This document shows, in pieces, positions 9,581 through 19,920 of a DNA stretch of 34,989 nt (its first letter is position 1; the number at the start of each line of letters is the position of its first letter). The DNA is taken from positions 1-34,989 of the forward strand of contig JADZBN010000176.1 in assembly GCA_020852075.1 (NCBI GenBank), written 5' to 3'. The notes under the pieces were generated by a model. That model ran no database searches. It worked only from the letters and a program-made list of their open reading frames with translations, and was not told where the DNA came from. The DNA is from Bacteroidia bacterium. GTDB lineage: Bacteria; Bacteroidota; Bacteroidia; AKYH767-A; 2013-40CM-41-45. The position numbers and the translations under genes are program-made.

Positions 9581-11500
9581 ATGGCATTCAGAATTCAGAC
9601 TTTCGAAGAATATCAGGAAGAATACAGGAAAAGCGTCACGGACCCGGAAGCATTCTGGGAAGATAAGGCGAAACATTTCACGTGGAGAAAAAAATGGGAT
9701 AAGGTTCTTGAATGGAACTTCACGCAACCTTCGGTGAAATGGTTTTTGGGTGGGAAACTCAATATTACGGAAAACTGCCTGGACAGGCACCTTGATATAC
9801 ACGGAGAGAGAACGGCCATCATTTGGGAGCCGAATGATACTAAAAAGGATAAAACCCGGTACATCAGTTATGCTGAACTCCACGACCAGGTATGCCGGTT
9901 TGCCAATGTTCTGATCCGTAACGGTGCAAAAAAGGGAGACCGGATCTGCATCTATATGCCCATGGTGCCCGAATCTGCTGTCGCCATCCTCGCCTGTGCC
10001 AGGATAGGCGCCATTCATTCGGTGGTTTTTGCAGGCTTCTCTGCTCATTCGCTCATTGACAGGATCCAGGACAGCGATTGTTCAATAGTAATTACGAGCG
10101 ACGGCGCGTTCAGAGGGGCAAAAGAAATTCCTATCAAAGACATTGTGGATGAGGCCGTAGAGGTCTGCCCTTCCGTAAAGAAAATTATTGTTCTGGAACG
10201 AACCGGTTGCAATATCCGTTTGACGGAAGGCAGGGATCTACTCTGGAAGGATGAAATGAAAAAGGTAACCAACCAATGTCCGGCAACAGAAACCGACTCG
10301 GAAGATATGCTGTTCATCCTGTACACCAGCGGATCAACCGGCAAACCCAAAGGTGTTGTGCATACGGTGGGCGGTTACATGGTATTTATGGCCTATTCCT
10401 TTACCAATGTATTCCAGTATCCCCTGGAACCTGCCCATTCCACACGCCCGGATATTTACTGGTGTACGGCAGATATTGGCTGGGTTACAGGACATTCCTA
10501 CATCATTTACGGGCCGCTGCTTTGTGGAGCCACTACCGTTATGTTTGAAGGCATACCCACCTGGCCCGATGCAGGAAGATTCTGGGAGGTGGTGGACAAG
10601 CACCAGGTCAATATTTTCTATACGGCTCCCACTGCCATCCGTTCCATGGAAGCACAGGGCCTTGGCTATGTCAGGCCCTATTCCCTGGATTCCCTCCGGG
10701 TATTGGGTACGGTGGGTGAACCTATCAATGAAGAAGCCTGGCAATGGTATTACGAAAACATCGGGAAAGGGAAATGTCCCATTGTGGATACCTGGTGGCA
10801 AACAGAAACCGGGGGTATTATGATTTCTCCGCTTGCAGGAATTACTCCTGTCAAACCCGGTTTTGCTACCCTGCCCCTGCCCGGTATTCAGCCGGTACTC
10901 GTGAATCACGATGGAAAGGAAATTACGGGAAACGGCGTTGAGGGCAATTTATGCATCCGCTTTCCCTGGCCATCCGTAATCAGAACCACATACGGTGATC
11001 ATGAAAGATGCCGGCAAAATTATTTTGCCACTTATAAGGAATTGTATTTCACCGGTGATGGATGCAGAAGGGACGAGAACGGATATTACCGCATTACCGG
11101 CCGTGTGGATGATGTGATCAACGTTTCGGGCCACAGAATCGGTACCGCTGAAGTGGAAAATGCAATCAACCAGCATCCCGACATCGTGGAATCTGCCGTA
11201 GTAGGATTTCCTCACCCCATCAAAGGACAGGGCATTTATGCTTTTGTCATCTGCACCAACAGCCAGCATGATATTTCACTGCTGAAGGAAGAAATTCTTG
11301 CCGTTGTAAATAAGATGATTGGTCCTATTGCAAAACCTGATAAGATCCAGGTGGTGGGCGGTTTGCCTAAAACCCGCTCGGGTAAAATATTGCGTCGGAT
11401 TTTGAAAAAAGTTGCGGAAGGCGAAACTTCCAACCTGGGTGATACCAGCACATTGCTGGATCCATCCGTAGTGGACTCCATCCGTACTGGTGCGCTTTGA
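9581..11500 (+). CDS. acs: Acetate-CoA ligase (acetyl-CoA synthetase)
   Basis: YTSGSTGKPKGVVHTVGGYM, DIGWVTGHSYIIYGPL, DTWWQTETGG, YFTGDGCRRDENGYYRITGRVDDVINVSGHRIGTAEVE, LPKTRSGKILRRIL. Confidence 0.97.
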   Translation: MAFRIQTFEEYQEEYRKSVTDPEAFWEDKAKHFTWRKKWDKVLEWNFTQPSVKWFLGGKLNITENCLDRHLDIHGERTAIIWEPNDTKKDKTRYISYAELHDQVCRFANVLIRNGAKKGDRICIYMPMVPESAVAILACARIGAIHSVVFAGFSAHSLIDRIQDSDCSIVITSDGAFRGAKEIPIKDIVDEAVEVCPSVKKIIVLERTGCNIRLTEGRDLLWKDEMKKVTNQCPATETDSEDMLFILYTSGSTGKPKGVVHTVGGYMVFMAYSFTNVFQYPLEPAHSTRPDIYWCTADIGWVTGHSYIIYGPLLCGATTVMFEGIPTWPDAGRFWEVVDKHQVNIFYTAPTAIRSMEAQGLGYVRPYSLDSLRVLGTVGEPINEEAWQWYYENIGKGKCPIVDTWWQTETGGIMISPLAGITPVKPGFATLPLPGIQPVLVNHDGKEITGNGVEGNLCIRFPWPSVIRTTYGDHERCRQNYFATYKELYFTGDGCRRDENGYYRITGRVDDVINVSGHRIGTAEVENAINQHPDIVESAVVGFPHPIKGQGIYAFVICTNSQHDISLLKEEILAVVNKMIGPIAKPDKIQVVGGLPKTRSGKILRRILKKVAEGETSNLGDTSTLLDPSVVDSIRTGAL

Positions 11501-11537
11501 TTATAAAACGTCACTACGCTTCATAAAACCCCAACAG

Positions 11538-11987
11538 ATGCCTGTACATCTTCAATCTCTGAATGATCTTTATGTACGTGAGCTTATCCGGCTGGAAGAG
11601 GAAATAAAAGAATACATCCATGATGCAGACGTATGGAAAATTCTGCCGGGTACTTCCAACAGCGGAGGAAATCTGTGCCTGCATCTTTGTGGTAATCTCA
11701 GGTATTTTTTTGGTGCAGTGCTGGGTGGTGACGGATACGTCCGCGACCGTGACGCAGAATTTGGTATAAAAGACCTCTCACGGGAAGACTTATTGAAAAT
11801 AATAAATGAAACCAGGAGCAGTGTTCAAAATACCATTAAAAACCTGTCAGAAGACATAATGGCAAAGGAGTACCCGCTCGTGATTCTCGGAAAGCCGCAT
11901 ATCACGGAGTTTTTCCTGATGCACCTGCTTTCCCACCTTTCGTATCACCTGGGACAGTTGAATTATCACCGCCGGATGGTATCCTGA
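11538..11987 (+). CDS. DinB-like superfamily protein
   Basis: Four-helix DinB-type pattern with spaced His residues (LCLHLCGNLRYFFGA...LMHLLSHLSYHLGQLNYHRR). ATG at 11538 avoids overlap with acs; the track starts at 11490. Confidence 0.7.
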   Translation: MPVHLQSLNDLYVRELIRLEEEIKEYIHDADVWKILPGTSNSGGNLCLHLCGNLRYFFGAVLGGDGYVRDRDAEFGIKDLSREDLLKIINETRSSVQNTIKNLSEDIMAKEYPLVILGKPHITEFFLMHLLSHLSYHLGQLNYHRRMVS

Positions 11988-12044
11988 CAGATTACTGCCG
12001 TCCTTTCAGCAGAATTCCACGTTTCCAGCACAGTTCTTTCTTTG

Positions 12045-12052
12045 TATCTTAG
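12045..12052 (+). promoter_or_regulatory. Weak candidate -7 element upstream of the mannosyltransferase-dihydroorotase cassette
   Basis: TATCTTAG with TTTC 19 nt upstream (12022-12025). One mismatch each to TTTG / TAnnTTTG. Confidence 0.3.
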
Positions 12053-12070
12053 CCAACCCTGATTCTTCCG

Positions 12071-12817
12071 GTGAGCGACAGCATAATCATCATACCAACC
12101 TATAATGAGAAAGAGAACATTGCCAGGATGATCCGGAAAGTTTTTTCCCTTCCTCACAACTTTCACCTTCTTATTATTGACGATGGATCACCCGATGGAA
12201 CAGCAGATATTGTAAAATCCCTCTTCCCGGAATTTCCTGATAAATTATTCCTTGAAGAAAGAAATGGAAAGCTTGGACTTGGAACTGCCTACATTCATGG
12301 TTTCAAATGGGCGCTGGAAAGAACGTATGCGTTTATCTTTGAAATGGATTGTGATTTCTCACATAATCCCGATGATCTCCTCAGGTTATACCAGGCCTGT
12401 GCGTTCGGCGGAGCTGACGTTGCCATTGGATCAAGATATATCAGAGGTGCCAATGTCATTAACTGGCCCCTGGGCAGGATTATTATGTCATATTATGCCT
12501 CCGTATATGTACGTGTAATTACCGGAATCAAGGTAAAAGACACCACTGCCGGATTTATTTGTTACAGGAGGGTGGTATTACAGACTATACCACTCGACCA
12601 GATTCATTTTATCGGATATGCATTCCAGATAGAAATGAAATTCACGGCATGGAAATATGGTTTTGTTATCCGTGAAGTACCCATCATCTTTACCGACCGC
12701 CTGGAAGGCTCCAGTAAAATGAGTAAAGGAATTTTCCGTGAAGCAATCCTTGGGGTGATTCAGATGAAATGGAAAAGCTGGTTTAGAAATTACTCCAGAA
12801 AAAAAATCTCCGGGTGA
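12071..12817 (+). CDS. Polyprenol monophosphomannose synthase (GT2 family)
   Basis: IIIPTYNEKENI, LLIIDDGSPDGTADIV, FEMDCDFSHNPDDL, KDTTAGFICYRR, DRLEGSSKMSKGIFREA. GTG start. Confidence 0.93.
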   Translation: MSDSIIIIPTYNEKENIARMIRKVFSLPHNFHLLIIDDGSPDGTADIVKSLFPEFPDKLFLEERNGKLGLGTAYIHGFKWALERTYAFIFEMDCDFSHNPDDLLRLYQACAFGGADVAIGSRYIRGANVINWPLGRIIMSYYASVYVRVITGIKVKDTTAGFICYRRVVLQTIPLDQIHFIGYAFQIEMKFTAWKYGFVIREVPIIFTDRLEGSSKMSKGIFREAILGVIQMKWKSWFRNYSRKKISG

Positions 12818-14157
12818 AATACAGGCTGATTAAAAATGCCAGAATTGTAAATGAGGGGAAAATTGTCCCCGGTGATATTCTCATTGCCGGTCAGCGGATT
12901 GAGAAGACAGGGCCGGGAATATCACATCCCACTGCAGAAATTTTTGAGGCGGATGGCCAGTTTCTGATGCCCGGAGTTATTGACGACCAGGTTCATTTCA
13001 GAGAGCCTGGCCTTACACACAAGGCAGAAATCCATACCGAATCTGCCGCTGCCGTTGCAGGAGGTATTACTTCTTTTATGGAAATGCCCAATACAATCCC
13101 CAACACACTGACGCAGGATCTCCTTGAAGAAAAATACAGGCTGGGCGCTTCAAAATCCCTGGCTAATTATTCATTTTATATGGGAGTTTCCAATGACAAC
13201 CTGGAAGAGGTTCTTAAAACCAACGGGATGAATGTCTGCGGTGTCAAAGTGTTCATGGGATCATCTACGGGCAATATGCTGGTTGACAGCCGGGATACAC
13301 TGGAAAATCTTTTTTCAAAATGCTCACTGTTGATCGCTTCACATTGCGAGGATGAAACCACCATCAGGAATAATCTGGAAATATTCAGAAAAAAATACCA
13401 GGATAAAATTCCTGTTTCGGCCCATCCTCTGATCCGAAATGAGGATGCCTGTTTCTTATCGTCTTCATTTGCTGTGGATCTTGCCAGGAAATATGGCACC
13501 AGGCTTCATATTTTGCATATCAGCACAGCAAAAGAAACCGGTCTTTTTTCCAATAGCCAACCGTTGGAAGAAAAGAAAATAACCTCTGAAGTTTGTATCC
13601 ATCATCTCTGGTTCGATGAAGCGGATTACAATGAAAAAGGAAATCTGATAAAATGGAATCCTGCAGTAAAATCCGCATCCGACCGGGAAGGACTCTGGAA
13701 TGCTCTCCTTGACAACCGCTTGGATGTTATCGCTACCGATCACGCTCCGCATACACTGGAAGAAAAATCCAGAGAGTATTTGAATGCACCTTCCGGAGGC
13801 CCGCTCGTGCAGCACTCCCTGGTTGCCATGATGGAAAAATATCTTGAAGGGCACATCACACCGGAGCGGATTGCAGAAAAAATGTCGCATGCGGTGGCTA
13901 CCTGTTTCAGGATTAAAGACCGTGGGTTCATTCGTGAAGGATATTTTGCCGATCTTGTCTTGATTCATCCCGATAAACCCTGGACGGTAAATGCCGGTAA
14001 TATCCTTGCCAAATGCGGATGGAGCCCCTTTACCGGGACAACTTTCCGGTCATCCGTTACCGGGACATTCGTGAACGGATATCCGGTGTACTATAATGGA
14101 AGAATAGACAGGGATTATAGAGGGATGCGTATGGAATTTAATGGTATCCGGCCGTGA
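12814..14157 (+). CDS. pyrC: Dihydroorotase
   Basis: LMPGVIDDQVHFREPGLTHKAEIHTESAAAVAGGITSFMEMPNT, LHILHISTAKE, DVIATDHAPHTLEEK, GYFADLVLIHPDKPWTV. GTG start overlapping the upstream TGA (GTGA). Confidence 0.93.
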   Translation: MKYRLIKNARIVNEGKIVPGDILIAGQRIEKTGPGISHPTAEIFEADGQFLMPGVIDDQVHFREPGLTHKAEIHTESAAAVAGGITSFMEMPNTIPNTLTQDLLEEKYRLGASKSLANYSFYMGVSNDNLEEVLKTNGMNVCGVKVFMGSSTGNMLVDSRDTLENLFSKCSLLIASHCEDETTIRNNLEIFRKKYQDKIPVSAHPLIRNEDACFLSSSFAVDLARKYGTRLHILHISTAKETGLFSNSQPLEEKKITSEVCIHHLWFDEADYNEKGNLIKWNPAVKSASDREGLWNALLDNRLDVIATDHAPHTLEEKSREYLNAPSGGPLVQHSLVAMMEKYLEGHITPERIAEKMSHAVATCFRIKDRGFIREGYFADLVLIHPDKPWTVNAGNILAKCGWSPFTGTTFRSSVTGTFVNGYPVYYNGRIDRDYRGMRMEFNGIRP

Positions 14158-14504
14158 ATTCAGAAAGTATTATCAGAGTTCTTCTTTTCTGCTGCCTGGC
14201 CTATGCATGCGGAAGGGAACAGGCCATTCCTCCCGGTGTTTTGACGAAAGAAGAAATGGTTCCGCTTCTTACCGATATACAACTTGCACAGGCAGAAATT
14301 TCCCTCAGCCAGCAAGCCGATCCCGAAAATCATTCCCTGTCAGATTACCTTATCACTATTTTAAAGCACAGAAAAATATCCGTAGAAACCTATGAAAAAA
14401 GCATCCGTTTTTATTCTGAGCATCCCGGACTTCTGAACGAAGTATATCAGGCCGTGATCATCCGGCTGAACCAGTTACAGGGCGAAGTACAGGCCGCAGG
14501 ATAA
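14154..14504 (+). CDS. DUF4296-type putative lipoprotein
   Basis: LLFCCLAYACGRE lipobox-like signal; LTKEEMVPLLTDIQLAQAEIS...YEKSIRFYSEHPGLLNEVY pattern. GTG start overlapping the dihydroorotase stop (GTGA). Confidence 0.75.
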   Translation: MNSESIIRVLLFCCLAYACGREQAIPPGVLTKEEMVPLLTDIQLAQAEISLSQQADPENHSLSDYLITILKHRKISVETYEKSIRFYSEHPGLLNEVYQAVIIRLNQLQGEVQAAG

Positions 14505-15509
14505 TTACCGGCTCTGATATTCCTTTAAAAAAATAGCTGCTGTTTCTCCGATGGATGAACGTACAGGAATAAAATTTACCCCCAGTTCCTTCCGGATTTT
14601 TTCATTTGAATAATACCAGCTTCTTCCTGCATTTCTCACGGTTTCCTTTGTAATGATCGGATTTCCACCCCCGATCAGGTATCGGATATTTTCAAGTCGC
14701 CAGGCAATCTCCGATAAAAAGGGGGTAGCTTTTATAGTTGGCCGGGATTTTCCCAGCCGGTCAGCAACATCATTTAATACGGTCCGGTAATCCAGATTTT
14801 CAGAATTCAGGATGTACCGTTGTCCTGAAATGTTTTTTTTCATAAGCCGGATGGCACACACAGAAACATCCCTGACATCAACAAACCCGGTTGTGTTTTC
14901 GGTATAAAATTTTAATCCTTTCCAGACCTGGGAAAAAATATAGGAGCTGCCTTTCCTCCAGTCTCCCGGGCCTATGATAATGGAAGGATTCACAATTACC
15001 GCATGTAAGCCCTCTTCCATCCCTCTCCAGACTTCCCTTTCTGAGCAATATTTCGAAATGGCATAGCCGGTGTTTCTTTTGGATGTTTTCCAAACATTGT
15101 TTTCATTTACTTCACCTCCCGTTTCGTTCCGGCCTATAGCGGAAACGGAACTGATGAAACAGAATTTTTTGATTCCTTTTTCCAGGGATGCATTAACCAT
15201 ATTTGCAGTTCCCTCCACATTAATTTTCATCATTCTTCTGAAATCCGAAGATTGAAAGGAAATAATACTCGCGGCATGATACACCTCATCAATACCTTCC
15301 AGGGCATCTTCTATCGAAAAGAGGTCGTTTACATCCCCTACCACCCATTCCACCAATTCACGGCGGGAGCCGGCATCCGCCATTTGACGGTTAAATACCG
15401 ACAGGTTGCTCTCCTTTCTTTTCAATGCTCTTACCCCGATTCCTTTACCGGTAAGATCTCTGATGATCCGGGAACCGACCAGTCCGGTTCCTCCTGTTAC
15501 GAATACCAT
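14505..15509 (-). CDS. NAD-dependent epimerase/dehydratase family protein
   Basis: VFVTGGTGLVGSRIIRDL Rossmann motif, VYHAAS, FISSVSAIGRN, YAISKYCSE catalytic YxxxK, VNPSIIIGPGD. Confidence 0.9.
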   Translation of the reverse strand: MVFVTGGTGLVGSRIIRDLTGKGIGVRALKRKESNLSVFNRQMADAGSRRELVEWVVGDVNDLFSIEDALEGIDEVYHAASIISFQSSDFRRMMKINVEGTANMVNASLEKGIKKFCFISSVSAIGRNETGGEVNENNVWKTSKRNTGYAISKYCSEREVWRGMEEGLHAVIVNPSIIIGPGDWRKGSSYIFSQVWKGLKFYTENTTGFVDVRDVSVCAIRLMKKNISGQRYILNSENLDYRTVLNDVADRLGKSRPTIKATPFLSEIAWRLENIRYLIGGGNPIITKETVRNAGRSWYYSNEKIRKELGVNFIPVRSSIGETAAIFLKEYQSR

Positions 15510-15567
15510 ACGTATGATTCAGGATGCTAAGATGGAAATTTGTTTCGAAGGAACCGAACACTCACGG

Positions 15568-15598
15568 TTTGTACATCGTTTTCACATACTTATCTTTG
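15568..15598 (+). promoter_or_regulatory. Bacteroidota housekeeping sigma promoter for tyrS
   Basis: TTTG (15568-15571), 19-nt spacer, TATCTTTG (15591-15598); ATG at 15616. Exact match to TTTG-N19-TAnnTTTG. Confidence 0.7.
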
Positions 15599-15615
15599 GC
15601 ACCAAAAGAGGTTGA

Positions 15616-16896
15616 ATGAAGAACTTTGTTGAAGAACTGCGCTGGAGAGGTATGCTTTATGATATGATGCCAGGAACCGAAGCATTATTGAATTCCGGGA
15701 TGATAAAAGGGTATATTGGCTTCGATCCTACTGCGGATTCCCTGGGTGTTGGAAATCTGGTACAGATCATGACCTTACTTCATTTTCAAAAGTCAGGTCA
15801 CAAACCCGTAGCACTTGTGGGAGGCGCCACCGGAATGGTGGGTGATCCATCCGGAAAATCACAGGAGCGAAACCTGCTCACGGAAGATACTCTCCTGCAT
15901 AATCTCAACTGTCAGAAGAAGCAACTGGAAAAATTTCTGGATTTCAATTGTGGGGAAAATTCAGCAGAAATTGTAAATAACTACGACTGGTTCAGGTCAT
16001 TTTCCTTCCTCGATTTTATCAGGGACGTTGGTAAGCATATTACTATAAATTATATGCTGGCTAAAGATTCGGTACAGAACCGCCTTGAATCAGGGATGTC
16101 TTTTACTGAGTTTTCCTACCAGTTGGTTCAGGGTTATGATTTCTATTATCTGTGGAAAAACCACGGAGTCAGGCTTCAGATGGGTGGTTCTGACCAATGG
16201 GGCAACATTGTAACCGGGACCGAATTGATCCGCAGGAAAGATGCAGGAGAAGCTTTTGCCCTCACAACACCCCTGATTAAAAAATCCGATGGATCGAAGT
16301 TCGGGAAATCCGAAGGGGGTAATATCTGGCTCGATCCAAAAAGGACATCTCCCTACCGTTTCTACCAGTTCTGGCTCAATACCACAGACGAAGACGCAGA
16401 AAATTATGTACGGATTTTTACACTGAAAACAAAAGGAGAGATTGATGCACTTCTTGAAGAACACAGGAAGGCTCCACATCAAAGGCTGCTGCAAAAGAAA
16501 CTTGCAGAAGAAATCACCATCCGTGTACATTCAGAAAAGGACTTCATTGCCTCTGTTGAAGCATCGGAAATTCTTTTCGGTAAAGGTACCCCCGACGCAC
16601 TCCTGGCACTGTCGGAAGATGACCTGCTCACGGTCTTCGAAGGTGTGCCCCAGGTTACCATTTCCCGTACAGACCTTGATACCGGTATTAATGTCGTTGA
16701 ATTTCTTTCCGATAAAACCTCCATTTTCCCCTCCCGGGGGGAGGCGCGGAAAATGATCCAGGGTGGAGGGGTACTCCTTAACAAGGAAAAAATTCAGGAT
16801 GTGAATAAGACGGTGGCCGGATCCGATACACTTCGAGGAAAATATATCCTGGCACAAAAGGGCAGGAAAAACTACTACCTGATTATTGTGAACTGA
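15616..16896 (+). CDS. tyrS: Tyrosine-tRNA ligase
   Basis: [84 protein letters not shown]-terminal S4-like domain. Confidence 0.97.
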   Translation: MKNFVEELRWRGMLYDMMPGTEALLNSGMIKGYIGFDPTADSLGVGNLVQIMTLLHFQKSGHKPVALVGGATGMVGDPSGKSQERNLLTEDTLLHNLNCQKKQLEKFLDFNCGENSAEIVNNYDWFRSFSFLDFIRDVGKHITINYMLAKDSVQNRLESGMSFTEFSYQLVQGYDFYYLWKNHGVRLQMGGSDQWGNIVTGTELIRRKDAGEAFALTTPLIKKSDGSKFGKSEGGNIWLDPKRTSPYRFYQFWLNTTDEDAENYVRIFTLKTKGEIDALLEEHRKAPHQRLLQKKLAEEITIRVHSEKDFIASVEASEILFGKGTPDALLALSEDDLLTVFEGVPQVTISRTDLDTGINVVEFLSDKTSIFPSRGEARKMIQGGGVLLNKEKIQDVNKTVAGSDTLRGKYILAQKGRKNYYLIIVN

Positions 16897-17148
16897 CTAT
16901 TTTTTACCGTCATCGGTATTTTGTTTGTTCATGCGGTGCAGGAAAAAAGAAATACCTACCACAATTGCCACGGCAAAGAGAAAGTTAATTCCCAGTTGTA
17001 TATAGTCATTGGGCCCAAGGGTACCCATCCTCTGTTTTACAATCCAGAAAGAAATAAGGCTGCCTGCAAGAACAGAAATAAAAATTATCGTATATCTCCT
17101 CCTGTTTGATAACATAAAAGGTAACATTTTGGGTATCAAAGATACCAT
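16897..17148 (-). CDS. Small two-TM membrane protein of unknown function
   Basis: Two hydrophobic helices (YTIIFISVLAGSLISFWIV; YIQLGINFLFAVAIVVGISFFL). Stop TAG directly abuts the tyrS stop. Start could be the internal MLSNRRR. Confidence 0.55.
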   Translation of the reverse strand: MVSLIPKMLPFMLSNRRRYTIIFISVLAGSLISFWIVKQRMGTLGPNDYIQLGINFLFAVAIVVGISFFLHRMNKQNTDDGKK

Positions 17149-17215
17149 TTCTTCCGTGCTGGTACGGGATTCCGGTAAATCTGTTGTTGCCGGTTTACCG
17201 GATAATCCATGAGTA

Positions 17216-18232
17216 TCAGACTACCAGAAGATTACATCCTCTTACATCGCTGAAATCAAACCGTCCAAGTATCTCAAAAGTACCTTCCGGGGATTTTCTC
17301 CCAAGATCCTGTGAGGCAATAAATGAACATGAATCAAGATTGGCAAGGTCGGTAATACATATCCCTCCCGTTTCCCCGTCGCGTCCGAGTTGAAACGGAT
17401 CATTGATATCCCGGATATCAACCCTCATCCACGGAACCGGCCGGAAAATTCCATGTCCCGGAGAATAAGCCTGTGAAAGCAATTCGGTCATACCATATTC
17501 GGAATGAATGGCAGGTACATGAAAGGCATTGATAAGAATTTCGTGAACCTCTTCCCGGATCTTTTCGGGGCCTCTTCCTTTCATACCACCGGTTTCCATG
17601 ATAATGGCTCCGGGAATTTGACAGGGAAATTTTCCTGCAAAATCCAGTAATGCGAAAGTTGCGCCAAATAAAAATATTTTCTGATTCAATGCCGTTTGTT
17701 CCCGTAACACATCATACAAACCGGAATGATCATTCAGGTAAAGCCCGCCCGCAGGATGGCCTGAACGACGGATCAACTCCTCCATCATGTAAACAAGGGA
17801 GGATCCAGGTCTGTCAAGATAGGATGGCAGTAGTGCCAGTATGCAGTATTGTTCGGGCGATCCGTAATACCGCTGAAACCCCCTGAGAAAACTTTCAACA
17901 TACAGATTCGGGTCTGCCACGCAATGACGTGAAGGCTTTGAAGATGTCGTTGAACTGCTGGTGAAAATCAAAACTGGTTGTTTACTCACTGAGATTACCT
18001 CTGTATCCCTGAAAAATTCAATGGGCAGAAAAGGAATTTCCCTCGCAGTATCTACCTTCAATGGGTTGATTCCAATGGCTTCAATGTATCTCCGGTAAAC
18101 GGGAACTGATTCTGACTGATAGCGGAAAATTTCCAGTGCCAGTTCATCAAATGACTCCGCTGTATGTTCGGAAAAAATCCGCCCTGCAAGTTCGTTTCGC
18201 TTCATCCCGGAAAAACTATTTATGGATTTCAA
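17216..18232 (-). CDS. LuxE-like acyl-protein synthetase / acyltransferase family protein
   Basis: REIPFLPIEFFRDTEVIS, FTSSSTTSSKPSRH, ILALLPSYLDRPGSSLVYMMEELI, METGGMKGRG, SEYGMTELLSQAYS. Confidence 0.8.
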   Translation of the reverse strand: MKSINSFSGMKRNELAGRIFSEHTAESFDELALEIFRYQSESVPVYRRYIEAIGINPLKVDTAREIPFLPIEFFRDTEVISVSKQPVLIFTSSSTTSSKPSRHCVADPNLYVESFLRGFQRYYGSPEQYCILALLPSYLDRPGSSLVYMMEELIRRSGHPAGGLYLNDHSGLYDVLREQTALNQKIFLFGATFALLDFAGKFPCQIPGAIIMETGGMKGRGPEKIREEVHEILINAFHVPAIHSEYGMTELLSQAYSPGHGIFRPVPWMRVDIRDINDPFQLGRDGETGGICITDLANLDSCSFIASQDLGRKSPEGTFEILGRFDFSDVRGCNLLVV

Positions 18233-19802
18233 TGGTTTCGGTTACGGGCGGATAATCTGTGGAGTAATGCAATCCCACACTTTCTTTTCTTGCCTTGGCA
18301 AATTTGACAATCAGGTACGCAACACTTATCAGGTTTCTCAATTCACAAAGCTGTGTTGAAACAGTGGTACGTTCATACAACGCCTCCGTTTCTCCATATA
18401 AAATCCGGAGCCTGTCAAGAGCCCTTTTCAGTCTTTGATCAGAACGCACTATCCCCACATAACTGCTCATCACCTGCTGAAGTTCCTGCAGGTTATGGGT
18501 AATGAGAATACCTTCCCTGGGCTCCGAGGTGCCTTCTGCATTCCAGTAGGGAACATGACGGTTAAAGGTTTTGCCTGACAGGGTTGATATTGCATCCATG
18601 GATGCCCGGTGTGAAAAGACCAGAGCCTCCAGCAGGGAATTTGACGCAAGACGATTCCCGCCATGGAGACCTGTGCAGGCACATTCTCCGGCAGCATACA
18701 GGTTACCGATGGAACTTCTTGCCCATTCATCCACCTTCACACCTCCGCAAATATAATGTGCCGCGGGAACCACCGGAATACAATCACGGCTGGTGTCTAT
18801 ACCAATCTGCAGGCATTTTTTCCTGATATTGGGAAAGTGTTCCTCAAACCGTTCTGGATCAATTGCTGTCGCATCCAGATACACAAAGGGATCACCCCTG
18901 ACCTTCATTTCATTGTCAATGGCCCTGGCCACAATATCCCGAGGTGCCAGTGAGTCCCGTTTGTCATACTTTTCCATGAAGGTGCAGCCATCACGTGTCC
19001 TGAGAACCGCGCCCATTCCGCGGACGGCTTCGGTAATCAGGAAAGACGGCCGTTCTCCGGGATGATACAAAGCCGTCGGATGAAACTGAATAAATTCCAT
19101 GTCCTTAACATACCCCTTGGCCCGGTACACCATGGCAACACCATCACCGGTAGCAATGACGGGATTCGTGGTAGCCTGATACACCTGGCCTGCTCCTCCC
19201 GTGGCAACCAGGATGGATTTGGAGAGAATGGTTTCTATCTCATTCGTATCGTGGTTTAGCACATAAGCGCCATAACATTCGATACCCGGAGTATTCCTGT
19301 TCACCTCTTCGCCAAGATGATGCTGGGTAATAAGATCCAGTGCAAAAAAATGAGTGAATATTTTTATATTGGGATGACTTCTCACTTTTTCCAGCAAGGC
19401 TCTCTCAATTTCGTTACCGGTAGCATCCTTGAAATGCAGTACCCGGTGGGCGCTGTGGCCTCCCTCTTTGGCAAGATCAAATTCGCCATCGGCATTTTTA
19501 TCGAACCTTGTTCCCCAGTCAATGATCTCACGGATCCTGTCTGCACCCTCGGTAACCACCATCCTGACGATTTTTTCATCACACAGTCCGGCACCACAGA
19601 TCAGGGTATCCTGAATATGTTTTTCAAACGTATCCGGTCCGTGAAGAACGCCTGCAATTCCGCCCTGTGCGTACTTGGTATTGGACTCTTCTGCGGTCGC
19701 TTTGGTAATAATATAAACACTGCCGCTGTCCGCTACTTTCAGGGCAAAGGTCAGGCCGGCAATTCCGCTCCCGATTACCAGAAAATCAACTTCATGCCTC
19801 AT
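18216..19802 (-). CDS. nadB: L-aspartate oxidase
   Basis: DFLVIGSGIAGLTFAL, TKYAQGGIAGV, HSAHRVLHFKDATGNEIERAL, EFIQFHPTALYHPG, FLITEAVRGMGAVL, AAHYICGGVKVD, LHGGNRLASNSLLEALVF. Stop TAG. Confidence 0.96.
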   Translation of the reverse strand: MRHEVDFLVIGSGIAGLTFALKVADSGSVYIITKATAEESNTKYAQGGIAGVLHGPDTFEKHIQDTLICGAGLCDEKIVRMVVTEGADRIREIIDWGTRFDKNADGEFDLAKEGGHSAHRVLHFKDATGNEIERALLEKVRSHPNIKIFTHFFALDLITQHHLGEEVNRNTPGIECYGAYVLNHDTNEIETILSKSILVATGGAGQVYQATTNPVIATGDGVAMVYRAKGYVKDMEFIQFHPTALYHPGERPSFLITEAVRGMGAVLRTRDGCTFMEKYDKRDSLAPRDIVARAIDNEMKVRGDPFVYLDATAIDPERFEEHFPNIRKKCLQIGIDTSRDCIPVVPAAHYICGGVKVDEWARSSIGNLYAAGECACTGLHGGNRLASNSLLEALVFSHRASMDAISTLSGKTFNRHVPYWNAEGTSEPREGILITHNLQELQQVMSSYVGIVRSDQRLKRALDRLRILYGETEALYERTTVSTQLCELRNLISVAYLIVKFAKARKESVGLHYSTDYPPVTETIEIHK

Positions 19803-19920
19803 GATACGGCGGTAAAAATAATCATTGCCGGCGGGCTTCCCAACCCCGGTATATTCTTCAGCAGGCAGGACACGTTTTTCCGGGGAGGTTCTGCCATTTT
19901 ACCACCCTGACAATACTTCG

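Noticed and set aside
9557-10048. 163-aa minus-strand ORF overlapping the acs start
   Set aside because: Shadow ORF of acs with no supporting motif.
10353-10823. 156-aa plus-strand ORF nested in acs in another frame
   Set aside because: Out-of-frame read of acs; composition bias only.
10334-10909. 191-aa minus-strand ORF inside acs
   Set aside because: Antisense to highly conserved acetyl-CoA synthetase; low-complexity, no family resemblance.
13465-13968. 167-aa minus-strand ORF inside dihydroorotase
   Set aside because: Shadow ORF of a conserved enzyme.
19317-19910. 197-aa plus-strand ORF antisense to nadB
   Set aside because: Lies over a clear nadB on the opposite strand and has no recognisable family; most likely a chance antisense ORF.
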